Source: Pseudomonas fluorescens | GTDB lineage: Bacteria > Pseudomonadota > Gammaproteobacteria > Pseudomonadales > Pseudomonadaceae | Assembly: GCF_040448305.1 (NCBI RefSeq) | Contig: NZ_CP148752.1 | Coordinates: 3,658,001-3,722,000, forward strand | DNA length: 64,000 nt | Direction of reading: 5' to 3' | Part shown: positions 40,565-52,433 of the stretch, piece after piece | Position numbering within the stretch: position 1 is the first letter of the stretch | How the letters are laid out: each line of letters opens with the position of its first letter | Position numbers and translations under genes: made by a program | Notes under the pieces: generated by a model | Database searches by the model: none | Told to the model about the DNA's origin: nothing | The model's input: the letters and a program-made list of their open reading frames with translations, nothing else

Positions 40565-41338
40565 ATGACGACTCTTTCGGGCAAGACCGCACTGGTCACC
40601 GGTTCCACCAGCGGCATCGGCCTGGGGATCGCCCTCAGTCTGGCCAGGGCCGGGGCCAACCTGGTCCTCAATGGTTTCGGCGATGCCTCCAAGGTGATCA
40701 CCGAGGTGCAACAGTTCGGCGGCAAGGTCGGCCATCACCCGGCCGATGTCAGCGATCCGGCACAAATTGCTGACATGATTGCCTATGCCGAGCGCGAGTT
40801 CGGCGGCGTCGACATTCTGGTCAACAACGCAGGCATTCAACACGTGGCAGCGGTGGATGAGTTCCCGGTGGAGCGCTGGGATTCGATCATCGCCATCAAC
40901 CTGTCGTCGGTGTTCCACAGCACCCGCTTGAGCCTGCCGGGCATGCGCGCCAAGGGCTGGGGCCGGGTGATCAACATTGCCTCGGTGCATGGTCTGGTCG
41001 GTTCGGTGGGCAAGTCCGCCTATGTCGCCGCCAAGCACGGGGTGATCGGCTTGACCAAAGTGGTCGCATTGGAAACCGCGACTACCCAGGTCACCTGCAA
41101 CGCGATTTGCCCAGGCTGGGTATTGACGCCGCTGGTGCAAAAGCAGATTGATGATCGTGCCGCCAACGGGGTTGACCCGCAGCAGGCGCAACACGATTTG
41201 CTCGCTGAAAAGCAGCCATCGCTGGAGTTCGTGACACCGCCGCAACTGGGTGAACTGGTGCTGTTTTTGTGCAGCGAAGCCGGCAGCCAGGTGCGGGGTG
41301 CGGCGTGGAATGTTGATGGTGGGTGGTTGGCGCAGTGA
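40565..41338 (+). CDS. hbdH: 3-hydroxybutyrate dehydrogenase
   Basis: NAD-dependent SDR enzyme of 257 residues converting 3-hydroxybutyrate to acetoacetate. Motifs: TGSTSGIGLGIA (cofactor), NNAGIQHVA, NIASVHGLVGS with the catalytic serine, YVAAKHG (YxxxK), CPGWVLTPLVQKQIDDRA and a terminal NVDGGW. The LVQKQI stretch and overall length are those of bacterial D-3-hydroxybutyrate dehydrogenases. GAGG lies 5 bp before ATG at 40565. It is co-transcribed with the permease gene. A REPIN separates it from the ligase gene. Confidence 0.92.
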   Translation: MTTLSGKTALVTGSTSGIGLGIALSLARAGANLVLNGFGDASKVITEVQQFGGKVGHHPADVSDPAQIADMIAYAEREFGGVDILVNNAGIQHVAAVDEFPVERWDSIIAINLSSVFHSTRLSLPGMRAKGWGRVINIASVHGLVGSVGKSAYVAAKHGVIGLTKVVALETATTQVTCNAICPGWVLTPLVQKQIDDRAANGVDPQQAQHDLLAEKQPSLEFVTPPQLGELVLFLCSEAGSQVRGAAWNVDGGWLAQ

Positions 41339-41365
41339 TCATCTGCCAGACCGCGTTATCGTTCT

Positions 41366-41426
41366 TCGCGAGCAGGCTCGCTCCCACAAGGAAATGCGAT
41401 CCCTGTGGGCGCGAGCCTGCTCGCGA
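41366..41426. repeat. REPIN-like REP pair 3
   Basis: Inverted REP copies at about 41366-41388 and 41403-41426, inside the operon between the dehydrogenase and ligase genes. They may form a stem in the message and modulate downstream expression. Confidence 0.88.
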
Positions 41427-41464
41427 TCGAGTGCGTAGCACTCGCCAACAAAAAGAGGCAAACC

Positions 41465-43423
<1,959 letters not shown>

Positions 43424-43434
43424 AATGGGATTAC

Positions 43435-43526
43435 CTGTGGGAGCGAGCCTGCTCGCGATGGCGTAGATTCAGGCGACATTGACGTTGAATGTACCGCCCT
43501 CTTCGCGAGCAAGCCCGCTCCCACAG
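43435..43526. repeat. REPIN-like REP pair 4
   Basis: REP copies at 43435-43458 and 43503-43526 in inverted orientation, the second with two base changes. They lie between the ligase gene and the sensor kinase gene. Confidence 0.88.
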
Positions 43527-43613
43527 TAACCGCTCAAGCCTTCGAATCAACCTGCGCCTGTCACCTGTGCAAGAATAGACGCCAGCTATAGCGAATTGGC
43601 GCAGGACTCCCAG

Positions 43614-46151
43614 ATGAACGCAACACCAACCGCCAGCGATGCCCAGGCCTTGATCGCCCGAATCGACTGGGCAAGCAGTCCGCTGGGCGCTGCCAGCACT
43701 TGGCCACAAAGCCTGCGAACCGCCGTGGACATCGTCATTCACTCACCGATGCCGATGCTGCTGCTATGGGGCCCACAACTGACGCAGATCTATAACGACG
43801 GCTTCGCCCTGCTCGCCGGAAGCAAGCATCCACACGCTTTCGGACAACCGGCACACCTGATTTGGCCAGAGTTGCAAGACTTTACCGACCCGATTTACAG
43901 CGCCGTCCTGCAAGGTCAGGTGCGAACCTACAGCGAGCAGCGCTTTACCTTGCAACACGGGGACCGGGAATCCGACTTCTGGCTCGACCTGACCTACAGC
44001 CCGATCCGCGATGAAAGTGCCGAGGTGTCCGGGATCCTGGTCACCGCCATCGAAACCAACGAACGCCGGCGCATCGCCCTCGAACTCGAACAGCGCTCGG
44101 CGGCCAGCCTCAAGGCCCAGCGTGAAACCGAGGAACGCCTGCAACTTGCCCTCGCCGCCACCGATGCGGTCGGCACCTGGGACTGGGACATCAGCGAGGA
44201 CCGTTTCATCGCCGATGCGCATTTTGCCCAGTTGCACGGCATCGACCCGGCCATGGCCAGTCAATTGCCGATCAGTGAGTACCTGCACGGCGTACACCCC
44301 GAAGACCGCGCCCTGATCGCCCGCAGCATCAAGCATTGCATCACCCACGGCAGCGAATACGCCGAGGAATATCGCCTGCTGCAAACCGACGGCCAGATGC
44401 GCTGGGTGTTTGCCCGCGGTCGCTGCTACAAGGACCACCATGGCCGGCCGATGCGTTTCCTCGGCGCCGCCCTGGACCTGACCGAACGCAAACACACCGA
44501 ACAGGCCCTGCGCCAGAGCCAGACCGAGTTGCAACTGATCATCAACGCCATGCCGGTCCTGATCAGCTACGTCGACCGCGAAGAACGCTTTCGCCTGAAC
44601 AATGCGGCGTACCTCGACTGGTACGGGCTGACGCCGCAAGAGCTTTACGGACGAACCATTCTTGAAGTACTCGGCGAAGAAGCCTATGCGCTGCGCGCCC
44701 CGCACATCACTGAGGCGCTGTCCGGCCGGCCCTGCTGTTTCAGCATCAGCACGCCACACCGCGACGGCAGCATCCGCCAGGCCTTGATGAATTACCTGCC
44801 ACGCCACGGCGCGGATGGCGCGGTGAACGGTTTCTACATCTTCGTGATCGACGAAACCGAACGCAAAAAAACCGAAGAAGCCCTGCGCAACCTCAACGAA
44901 ACCCTTGAGGAACGGGTTGCCGCCCGCACCCGCCAACTGGCCGAGGCCAACGAGCGTTTGCAGAACGAGATGTTCGAGCGTGAGCGTGCCGAAGACGCCT
45001 TGCGCCATGCGCAGAAAATGGATGCGGTCGGCCAGCTTACCGGCGGCATCGCCCATGACTTCAATAATATGCTTACCGGCATCATTGGCAGCCTCGACCT
45101 GATGCAACGCTACATTGCCGACGGCCGCGCCAGCGAGATCGGCCGGTTCACCGAAGCGGCCGTGTCCTCGGCCAACCGTGCCGCCGCCCTTACCCATCGC
45201 TTGCTGGCGTTCTCCCGGCGTCAGTCGCTCAACCGCAAGCCGCTGAACCCCAACGAGTTGATTCACTCGCTCATAGAATTGTTCAGTCGTACCAAGGGCG
45301 ACCATATCGAACTCAAACTGCAACTGGCCGAGAGCACCTGGCGGGTCAGCACCGATGTCAGCCAGCTGGAAAACGCCTTGCTCAACCTGGTGATCAACGC
45401 CCGGGACGCCATGCCCGATGGCGGCGAGTTGCAGATCGAAACCGCTAACGTGTACCTCGACGGCAGCGACATCACGACCCTGGAACCGGTCAAGGCCGGC
45501 GACTACGTGATGATTGCCGTCAGCGACAACGGCACCGGCATGACGCCCTCGGTGCTGGCCAAGGCATTCGACCCGTTCTTCACCACCAAGCCCATCGGCC
45601 AGGGCACCGGTCTGGGCTTGTCGATGATTTACGGTTTCGCCCAGCAAACGGGGGGCCATGTCAGCCTGTTCAGCTTGCCCGGACGGGGCACCAGCGTGCG
45701 CTTGTACCTGCCGCGCCTGCATTCGACCGAGCCGGAAAAAGTCCTGTCGTCCGTCGTCGGCGAGGCACCGGCGGCGATTGCCGGCGAAACCGTGATGCTG
45801 GTCGAAGACGATGCGGCGGTGCGCATGCTGGTACTGGACCTGCTCAAGGAGCTCGGTTACCGCGCCCATGAAGCCGAAGATGCCAAGAGCGCCCTGCCGG
45901 TACTGGAGTCGGACGTGCGGGTGGACCTGCTGGTGACCGACGTCGGGTTGCCGGGCATGAACGGCCGCCAACTGGCGGAAATCGCCCGCCAGCATCGTCC
46001 CGAACTGAAAGTGCTGTTCATGACCGGTTACGCCGGGATCGCCGCCGAGCGCCAGGGTTTCCTCGAAGAAGGCATGGACATGGTGGCCAAGCCGTTTTCC
46101 ATCGACCTGCTGGCCAACAAGATTCGCACGATGATCAGTCAACCGGACTGA
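43614..46151 (+). CDS. Orphan PAS-domain hybrid histidine kinase
   Basis: Cytoplasmic hybrid sensor kinase of 845 residues from ATG at 43614 (AGGAC upstream). An amino-terminal PAS-like domain (WASSPLGAASTWPQSL is the typical opening of this class) is followed by two further PAS domains with PAC motifs (about residues 165-300 and 305-420). A coiled coil precedes HisKA with the phospho-histidine at about H481 (GGIAHDFNNM). HATPase_c follows (NLVINARDAM, DNGTGM, GTGLGLSM), then a receiver domain with Asp at about 776 (LLVTDVGLPG). No membrane segment. No response regulator gene adjoins, so the partner and signal are unknown; light- or redox-sensing is possible but unproven. Confidence 0.88.
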   Translation: MNATPTASDAQALIARIDWASSPLGAASTWPQSLRTAVDIVIHSPMPMLLLWGPQLTQIYNDGFALLAGSKHPHAFGQPAHLIWPELQDFTDPIYSAVLQGQVRTYSEQRFTLQHGDRESDFWLDLTYSPIRDESAEVSGILVTAIETNERRRIALELEQRSAASLKAQRETEERLQLALAATDAVGTWDWDISEDRFIADAHFAQLHGIDPAMASQLPISEYLHGVHPEDRALIARSIKHCITHGSEYAEEYRLLQTDGQMRWVFARGRCYKDHHGRPMRFLGAALDLTERKHTEQALRQSQTELQLIINAMPVLISYVDREERFRLNNAAYLDWYGLTPQELYGRTILEVLGEEAYALRAPHITEALSGRPCCFSISTPHRDGSIRQALMNYLPRHGADGAVNGFYIFVIDETERKKTEEALRNLNETLEERVAARTRQLAEANERLQNEMFERERAEDALRHAQKMDAVGQLTGGIAHDFNNMLTGIIGSLDLMQRYIADGRASEIGRFTEAAVSSANRAAALTHRLLAFSRRQSLNRKPLNPNELIHSLIELFSRTKGDHIELKLQLAESTWRVSTDVSQLENALLNLVINARDAMPDGGELQIETANVYLDGSDITTLEPVKAGDYVMIAVSDNGTGMTPSVLAKAFDPFFTTKPIGQGTGLGLSMIYGFAQQTGGHVSLFSLPGRGTSVRLYLPRLHSTEPEKVLSSVVGEAPAAIAGETVMLVEDDAAVRMLVLDLLKELGYRAHEAEDAKSALPVLESDVRVDLLVTDVGLPGMNGRQLAEIARQHRPELKVLFMTGYAGIAAERQGFLEEGMDMVAKPFSIDLLANKIRTMISQPD

Positions 46152-46216
46152 GTTGAGGCATAATCGCGCGCCCCCGCTGCCACCCACATAGCCACCACCG
46201 TTGCAAGGTACCGCCC

Positions 46217-46492
46217 ATGAAAGCTCAAGCCCGCCATATTCTGGTGAAAACCTCGGAAGAAGCCGAGCAGCTCAAACAACGCATCGCCAAGGGTGAAGCG
46301 TTCGACGTGCTGGCCAAGAAGTACTCGACCTGCCCATCGGGCAAGCGCGGCGGCGATCTCGGCGAAGTGCGGCCGGGGCAGATGGTCGGCGTGATCGATG
46401 CGGTGATCTTCAAGAAACCGTTGCGGGTGGTGCATGGGCCGATCAAGAGCAAGTTCGGGTATCACCTGGTGCAGGTGTTTTACCGGGATTGA
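46217..46492 (+). CDS. Second parvulin-type peptidyl-prolyl isomerase
   Basis: A 91-residue single-domain parvulin: QARHILVKTSEEAEQLKQRI, FDVLAKKYSTCPS, GGDLGEVRPGQMV, IDAVIFKKPLRVVHGPIKSK and FGYHLVQVFYRD. It is paralogous to the ppiC product at 31338-31619 and similarly lacks a signal peptide, so it is cytoplasmic. Lys and Arg replace several neutral residues of the first copy, giving a more basic surface. It stands alone after the kinase gene, with GCAAGG upstream of the ATG and a REPIN downstream. Confidence 0.88.
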   Translation: MKAQARHILVKTSEEAEQLKQRIAKGEAFDVLAKKYSTCPSGKRGGDLGEVRPGQMVGVIDAVIFKKPLRVVHGPIKSKFGYHLVQVFYRD

Positions 46493-46514
46493 TGCTGTTG
46501 GCTTTCGGGCCTCT

Positions 46515-46576
46515 TCGCGAGCAGGCTCGCTCCCACATTGAAATGCACTCCCCTGTGGGAGCGAGCCTGCTCGCGA
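46515..46576. repeat. REPIN-like REP pair 5
   Basis: Inverted REP copies at about 46515-46537 and 46553-46576, between the convergent parvulin and sugar kinase genes. Confidence 0.88.
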
Positions 46577-46607
46577 ACCGATGGCGCAGCCAGCGGCCAT
46601 TCACCGC

Positions 46608-47540
46608 TCACCTTGGAATCAGCGCCCCCGGCACCTGAATCACCCGGCTCGCCAACCGATGCCCGGCCTCGGCGGCGTCCGCCGGGCTGCCACCCTTGAG
46701 CCGCGAAGCCAGATACGCCGCGCTGAACGAATCCCCTGCCGCCGTGGTGTCCACCACGCGCTCGACCTTCTGCGCCGGCACCTCGAATGACTCGCCATCA
46801 CAACGAATCAGGCACGCTTGGGCGCCGCGCTTGAGCACCACTTCCGGCGTACCGATCTGCTCATACGCGGCAAACACCGCGTCACAATCGGCATAACCAA
46901 ACAACGCCTGCTCGTCATCCACCGTCAGCAACGCCAGATCAACCTGCGGCAGCACACGGCGATACGCCGCCCGGGCGTCCTCGACCGATGCCCACAGCCG
47001 TGGCCGGTAGTTGTTGTCGAACACGATCCGCGCATCGCGCTGGCGGGCTTCGATCAGGGTTTCCAGCAATTTTTCCCGGCCTTGCACACCGAGTACCGCC
47101 AGGGTGATGCCACTGAAGTACAGCACGTCGTAATCCGGCAGCGCAGCGAGGATCGGCGCGGCGGCCGGGGTGGTGAAGCAATCGCGTACCGCCGCTTCGT
47201 TGCGCCAGTACAGAAAGCGTCGCTCACCGGCGGCGTCAGTCTGGATGCAATACAAACCCGGCAGGCGTCCGGGCAGACGCTGGACCATGCCGAGCCCGAT
47301 ATTTTCCGCTGCCCAGCTCTGGCACATCGCATCGCTGAAACTGTCATCGCCCAGGGCGGTGACGTAATCCACGGCGCCGTCCTCTCCCAGTTCCCGGGAC
47401 AGGTACACGGCCGTGTTCAAGGTGTCGCCGCCGAAGCTTTGTTGCAGGCTGCCGTCGGCGCGATGCTGCAACTCGATCATGCATTCGCCGATCAGGGCGA
47501 TGCGTGGAGTGTTGGGGCCGAGGGTGTTGATGGTGTTCAT
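46608..47540 (-). CDS. kdgK: PfkB-family sugar kinase, probable 2-dehydro-3-deoxygluconokinase
   Basis: Ribokinase-superfamily kinase of 310 residues: ALIGECMIELQ at the start, FGGDTLNTAVYLSREL (substrate-binding Gly-Gly-Asp-x-x-N), TALGDDSFSDAM, and the ATP/catalytic motif VVDTTAAGDSFSAAY (D-T-T-A-A-G-D-S-F). The GECMIEL and FGGDTLNTA forms are those of KDG kinases. It would phosphorylate 2-keto-3-deoxygluconate for the Entner-Doudoroff route. Its neighbours are amino-acid genes on the same strand rather than hexuronate genes, so the in vivo substrate is not certain. A REPIN lies at each end. Confidence 0.75.
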   Translation of the reverse strand: MNTINTLGPNTPRIALIGECMIELQHRADGSLQQSFGGDTLNTAVYLSRELGEDGAVDYVTALGDDSFSDAMCQSWAAENIGLGMVQRLPGRLPGLYCIQTDAAGERRFLYWRNEAAVRDCFTTPAAAPILAALPDYDVLYFSGITLAVLGVQGREKLLETLIEARQRDARIVFDNNYRPRLWASVEDARAAYRRVLPQVDLALLTVDDEQALFGYADCDAVFAAYEQIGTPEVVLKRGAQACLIRCDGESFEVPAQKVERVVDTTAAGDSFSAAYLASRLKGGSPADAAEAGHRLASRVIQVPGALIPR

Positions 47541-47585
47541 TGTTGTGGGGTCTCTGGTGTTTCTGTGTTGTCTGGGCCACCGCTA

Positions 47586-47647
47586 TCGCGAGCAGGCTCG
47601 CTCCTACAGGGGAACGCATTCCAATGTAGGAGCGAGCCTGCTCGCGA
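47586..47647. repeat. REPIN-like REP pair 6
   Basis: Inverted REP copies (CTCCTACA variant) at about 47586-47608 and 47624-47647 between the sugar kinase and deaminase-like genes. Confidence 0.88.
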
Positions 47648-47670
47648 AGGCCGCACCTCGGTCCTGAACC

Positions 47671-48888
47671 TTAGAAACAGGTTTCCATGGTCTCGATGAC
47701 GTTCAGTTGCTCATCCACCAGACAGCCGACACGCCACTTGTCAAACGTCAGGCACGGGTGCGAGGTACCAAACGAAATGATGTCCCCCACCCGCAGATCA
47801 ACCCCCGGCGCCACGGTCATGAACGCATGCTGGTCCATCACCGCGGTCACCTTGCAGGCACTCACATCATCGCCCTTGGCCGGCACCACGCCCGCCTTGT
47901 AACGCAGCAACGGCACCGGCAAACCGGCATCGTAGGCCACGTCGCGTTTGCCCAGGGCAATCACCGCAAACCCCGGCTCCGGCAACGACTGCACGTGCGC
48001 CCACACTTCCAGCGCCGGACGCAGGCCTTCGTGCAGGTCGCTGCGACGGTCGAGTACGCAGCACTGCGCTTCCTTGTAGATGCCATGGTCGTGAGCCACG
48101 TAACTGCCGGGACGCAGCACGCTGAGGAAACGTCCGGCGGCGTTCTGTGCTTCGAAGGATTCGGCGATCAGGTCATACCAGGCCGAGCCCGACGCGGTGA
48201 TAATCGGCTTGGCGATGGCGAAGGCGCCGCTGTCCTGCAACTGCACCGCCAGGCGCACCAGTGATGCGGCAAAATCGCGAATACCGGTCACGGCGTGATC
48301 ACCATGGATCACGCCTTCGTAGCCCTCGATCCCGGTCAGGGCCAGGGCCGGTTGCGCGGCGATGGCCTTGGCCAGATCGAGCACTTCCTGCTCGCTGCGG
48401 CAACCGCAACGACCACCGACCACGCCGTACTCGATCATGACGTTCAGGCGCACGCCGCGGGAGGCGAAATAGGTGCCGAGGTCGGCGACGTTGTCCGGGT
48501 GATCGACCATGCAATAGAAGTCGAACGTCGGGTCGGCCAACAGGTCAGCGATCAACGCCATGTTCGGCGTGCCGACCAACTGGTTGGCCATCAACACCCG
48601 ACGCACGCCATGGGCGTAAGCGGCACGGGTTTGCGTCGCGCTGGCCAGGGTGATGCCCCAGGCACCGGCGTCCAGTTGGCGCCGGAACAGCGCCGGGGTC
48701 ATGCTGGTTTTGCCATGGGGCGCCAGTTCCGCGCCGCTGTCGCTGACGAACGCCTGCATCCAGCGAATGTTGTGTTCCAGCGCCTCGCGGTGCAGTACCA
48801 GCGCAGGCAGGCTGACGTCACGCACCAGGCTGGCGCCAATGGGCGCGGTGCCTTTTTCCACGGCGGCAGTATTGGGGGCAGAAGACAT
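47671..48888 (-). CDS. D-amino-acid deaminase-like PLP enzyme (DSD1/fold type III)
   Basis: Pyridoxal-phosphate enzyme of 405 residues with an alanine-racemase-type TIM barrel. The PLP lysine is in ELAPHGKTSMTP, and YGVVGGRCGCRS and ITASGSAWYDL follow. The carboxy-terminal D-serine-dehydratase-like domain has HDHGIYKE and a metal-binding pair late in FGTSHPCLTFDKW. Such proteins are D-serine dehydratases, D-threonine aldolases or broader D-amino-acid deaminases. The substrate cannot be fixed here. An IclR regulator lies 39 bp upstream, and RidA and an amino acid importer lie beyond it. RidA removes the imine products of PLP deaminases, which supports a deaminase role. Confidence 0.8.
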   Translation of the reverse strand: MSSAPNTAAVEKGTAPIGASLVRDVSLPALVLHREALEHNIRWMQAFVSDSGAELAPHGKTSMTPALFRRQLDAGAWGITLASATQTRAAYAHGVRRVLMANQLVGTPNMALIADLLADPTFDFYCMVDHPDNVADLGTYFASRGVRLNVMIEYGVVGGRCGCRSEQEVLDLAKAIAAQPALALTGIEGYEGVIHGDHAVTGIRDFAASLVRLAVQLQDSGAFAIAKPIITASGSAWYDLIAESFEAQNAAGRFLSVLRPGSYVAHDHGIYKEAQCCVLDRRSDLHEGLRPALEVWAHVQSLPEPGFAVIALGKRDVAYDAGLPVPLLRYKAGVVPAKGDDVSACKVTAVMDQHAFMTVAPGVDLRVGDIISFGTSHPCLTFDKWRVGCLVDEQLNVIETMETCF

Positions 48889-48927
48889 GGTCGAACTCCT
48901 CGTTCACGCGGCCGCAGGCAGCCGCTG

Positions 48928-49707
48928 TTATTCGTTGATGCGACGGGCCAGGCTGTTGGCGCTTTCAATCAGCACCCGGCGGTAGTCGTTGTAGTTTTTC
49001 TTCGCATCGGCCCGTGGGGCAACGATGCACAGGGTCGCGATGGCCACGCCGCTGGGGTCTTTGACCGGCGCCGCGAAGCAATGGGTAAAGGTGTCGGCGA
49101 CGCTATCGAAGGAAAAGAAACCATCGATACCGGCCTGGCGGATTTCCTTGAGGAATTGCTCCAGCGGTAAGCGTTCGCCATCGGGCAGGATGAAGTCGTC
49201 GCGGTCGATCAGGTCGACGATTGCCTGGTCGCTCAGGTGCGCCAGCAGCAGGCGCCCGGAGGCGGTCCAGGGGATGGGCGCATTTTCGCCGATGTCCGAG
49301 GAAATGCGGAAATGCCGCTCCCCCTCCTTCATCAGCGCAACGGTGTACTTGCGCCCGTTGAGCAGGCACATCTGCGCCGTTTCATGGGTCTGGCTGACGA
49401 TTTCCTGCAAGGCGTGATCGGCCTCGCGAGTCAGGTCGAAATGCCGCAGGTGTGCCTGCCCGAGAAAGTACAACTGACGACCGAGGTAGACATGACCGTC
49501 CTTGCCCACCGGTTCCAGGATCCGTCGTTCCAGCAGCGAGGCCACCAGTTCGTAGACCGTGGACTTGGGGCTGCCGATGCCGTTGGCGATGTCGTTCGGG
49601 CGCAGGGGCTGGCCGACTTCCTTGAGGAAATCGAGGATATCGAACGCCCGGTCCAGACCGCGTGCCCGGCGCTTGATGGTGTCTTCGGTCATTTCAGTGG
49701 TTCCCAT
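48928..49707 (-). CDS. IclR family transcriptional regulator
   Basis: This 259-residue regulator has an amino-terminal winged helix (RGLDRAFDILDFLKEVGQPL, IGSPKSTVYELVASLLERRI) and the IclR effector domain (QMCLLNGRKYTVALMKEGER, GRLLLAHLSD, FTHCFAAPVKDPSGVAIATL). The inducer is unknown; the neighbouring deaminase-like and importer genes suggest an amino acid. In-frame ATGs at 49707 and 49692 are both possible. It is transcribed with the deaminase-like gene. A perfect 10-bp inverted repeat in front of the importer's binding-protein gene (53303-53348) is a candidate operator. Confidence 0.85.
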   Translation of the reverse strand: MGTTEMTEDTIKRRARGLDRAFDILDFLKEVGQPLRPNDIANGIGSPKSTVYELVASLLERRILEPVGKDGHVYLGRQLYFLGQAHLRHFDLTREADHALQEIVSQTHETAQMCLLNGRKYTVALMKEGERHFRISSDIGENAPIPWTASGRLLLAHLSDQAIVDLIDRDDFILPDGERLPLEQFLKEIRQAGIDGFFSFDSVADTFTHCFAAPVKDPSGVAIATLCIVAPRADAKKNYNDYRRVLIESANSLARRINE

Positions 49708-49759
49708 TCAAAGTCGCCGGGAGTGTACCCAATGTGTTGCGTTGAAAGTCAGGCCGCCA

Positions 49760-49822
49760 TCGCGAGCAGGCTCGCTCCCACATTTGGAATGCATTCCCCT
49801 GTAGGAGCGAGCCTGCTCGCGA
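49760..49822. repeat. REPIN-like REP pair 7
   Basis: Inverted REP copies at about 49760-49782 and 49799-49822 between the iclR-type and ridA-type genes. Confidence 0.88.
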
Positions 49823-49837
49823 TGAAGTCACCTCGGT

Positions 49838-50227
49838 TCAAGCCTTTTTCTTGTACGCAATACAGTCGATCTCGACCTTGCAATCGACCATCATGTTCGC
49901 CTGCACACAGGCCCGCGCAGGGGCGTGTTCTGGCTTGAAGTACTCGGAGAACACCTTGTTGAAACTCGTGAAATCCCGCGGATCCTCCAGCCACACGCCA
50001 GCACGCACCACGTCTTCCAGGCCGAAACCTGCCTCTTCGAGAATCGCGATCAGGTTCTTCATGGTCTGGTGGGTCTGTTCGACAATGCCGCCAGTAATGA
50101 TCTCGCCGTCCACCGCCGGCACCTGCCCGGAAACGTGCAGCCAGCCATCGGCTTCAACGGCGCGGGCGAAAGGGCGAGGCTGACCGCCAGCGGCGGTGCT
50201 ACCGGTGCCGTAACGAGTAATGCTCAT
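49838..50227 (-). CDS. RidA family (Rid/YjgF/UK114) deaminase
   Basis: A 129-residue enzyme. RidA proteins hydrolyse reactive enamine/imine intermediates released by PLP-dependent dehydratases. Family features: ADGWLHVSGQVPAVDGEIIT, IVEQTHQTMKNLIAILEEAG and the active-site arginine in HAPARACVQANMMVDCKVEI. It closely follows the ABC transporter genes on the same strand (30 bp after the ATPase gene). With the deaminase-like gene nearby it probably belongs to one amino acid catabolic unit. GGAG precedes the ATG. Confidence 0.88.
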   Translation of the reverse strand: MSITRYGTGSTAAGGQPRPFARAVEADGWLHVSGQVPAVDGEIITGGIVEQTHQTMKNLIAILEEAGFGLEDVVRAGVWLEDPRDFTSFNKVFSEYFKPEHAPARACVQANMMVDCKVEIDCIAYKKKA

Positions 50228-50257
50228 GAGTGTTTCTCCTGATTGAAAATTGAAGGA

Positions 50258-51048
<791 letters not shown>

Positions 51049-51052
<4 letters not shown>

Positions 51053-51711
51053 GGCAAAGCCACCCGCTTTTCAATGTGCCGGCCGAGTAACTCGATGCCG
51101 TAGTTGATGACGAAGAACAGGAAACCGGCGAACAGGTAAAACTCCAGGGTCATGAAAGTCCGGGCAATGATCTGCTGGGTACTGAGCAGCAATTCCGCCA
51201 CGCCGATCACCGACAACAGGGTCGAGGCCTTGACGATCTCGGTGGACGAGTTGACCCAGGTCGGCAGGATCTGCCGCAATGCCTGGGGCAACAGCACGTA
51301 ACCGAGGGCCTGGTAGAACGTCAGGCCGATGGCCTTGCTCGCCTCCATCTGCCCGAGCGGCAATGCCTGCAATGCACCGCGCACGATCTCGGCGACATGG
51401 GAACCGCAGAACAGCGTCAAACCCAGTGCACCGGCCTGGAACGCGCTGATCTGCCAGCCCAGTGCCGGCGCCATGTAGAAGCACGCCAGCACCAGCACGA
51501 ACACCGGCGTGCCGCGAATCACATCGACATAAAAACGAAACGGCGCGCGCATCCAGAACTTGCCGTAGGTCAGCACCAGACCGGTGACGACGCCAACGAG
51601 CGTGCCGAGCAAAATCGCCAGCACCGACACCTGGACACTGGTCAGAAAGCCCTGCCACAGCACTTCCCGCGCCACCCACAACTCATGCAACCAACTGGGG
51701 GATTCGTACAT
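51049..51711 (-). CDS. Amino acid ABC transporter permease 2
   Basis: Inner-membrane permease of 220 residues of the His/Glu/Gln/Arg class. It begins MYESPSWLHELWVAREVLWQ, has about five membrane segments, and the ATPase-contact loop GQMEASKAIGLTFYQALGYV (EAxxAxG) followed by LLPQALRQILPTWVNSSTEI. It overlaps the ATPase gene by 4 bp and lies 8 bp after the other permease gene, so the two permeases are co-translated and form a heterodimer. Confidence 0.9.
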
Positions 51712-51719
51712 GGGGGCTC

Positions 51720-52388
51720 CTATCGGCGAATCGCCAGACGCTGTTCGAGGTAACGCAGCATCATGGCAATGAGGTAACAGGCCGCCACATACAGCGCCGT
51801 GGTCACCAGCCAGGTTTCAATCACCCGGTAGCTCTCGACATTGATCTTGCGCGCGTAATAGGTCAGCTCCGGTACCGCAATCGCGGCCGCCAGCGAAGTG
51901 TCCTTGAACAGCGAAATGAAGTTGTTCGACAGCGCCGGCAACACATTGCGCAGCATCACCGGCACGGTGACGTAGGCCTTGACCTGCCACTCGCCCAGGC
52001 CAATGGCCAACCCTGCTTCACGCAGGCCCTTGGGAATGCTCAGCAAGCCGCCGCGGAACACTTCAGTCAGGTACGCCCCGGCATACAGCGACAGGGTGAT
52101 GATGAACGAGGGGATCTTGTCCAGCCGGATCCCCAAGCTCGGCAACGCAAAGTAGATCAACAGGATCAACACCAGGATCGGCGTGTTACGAATCACCGTG
52201 ACATACACCGACGCCAGAACCCGCAATGCGCGATGCTTCGACAACAAAGCAAACGCCATCATCAGGCCGATCACGCAGCCGATGGCGATCGACACCAGGG
52301 CCAGTTCAAGCCCCATACCGAGCCCCACCAGCAAGGTGTCGAAATCGCGCCACACGGCGGCAAAGTTCAACTGATAGTTCATGGTCAA
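51720..52388 (-). CDS. Amino acid ABC transporter permease 1
   Basis: Inner-membrane permease of 222 residues (MTMNYQLNFAAVWRDFDTLL). About five membrane segments; the typical GLRLEA-like amphipathic start (FDTLLVGLGMGLELALVSIA), TVIRNTPILVLILLIYFALP and the EAA loop GLREAGLAIGLGEWQVKAYV are visible. Its partner is the following permease. The start two codons downstream (MNYQ) is also possible. It lies 45 bp after the binding-protein gene, so the order is binding protein, permease, permease, ATPase, RidA. Confidence 0.9.
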   Translation of the reverse strand: MTMNYQLNFAAVWRDFDTLLVGLGMGLELALVSIAIGCVIGLMMAFALLSKHRALRVLASVYVTVIRNTPILVLILLIYFALPSLGIRLDKIPSFIITLSLYAGAYLTEVFRGGLLSIPKGLREAGLAIGLGEWQVKAYVTVPVMLRNVLPALSNNFISLFKDTSLAAAIAVPELTYYARKINVESYRVIETWLVTTALYVAACYLIAMMLRYLEQRLAIRR

Positions 52389-52433
52389 CAGTACCTTGAG
52401 CGGGGCGCATTTGGGCGCCCTGCTCTCACGGGA

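Noticed and set aside
41405..41464. Upstream extension of the acetoacetate-CoA ligase
   Set aside because: The extra residues are encoded by REPIN sequence, while a good ribosome-binding site precedes the ATG at 41465.
43764..46187. An 807-codon open frame on the minus strand opposite the hybrid kinase
   Set aside because: It is the shadow of a GC-rich gene: the plus-strand frame has all kinase and receiver motifs, while this one has no recognisable domain and a skewed composition.
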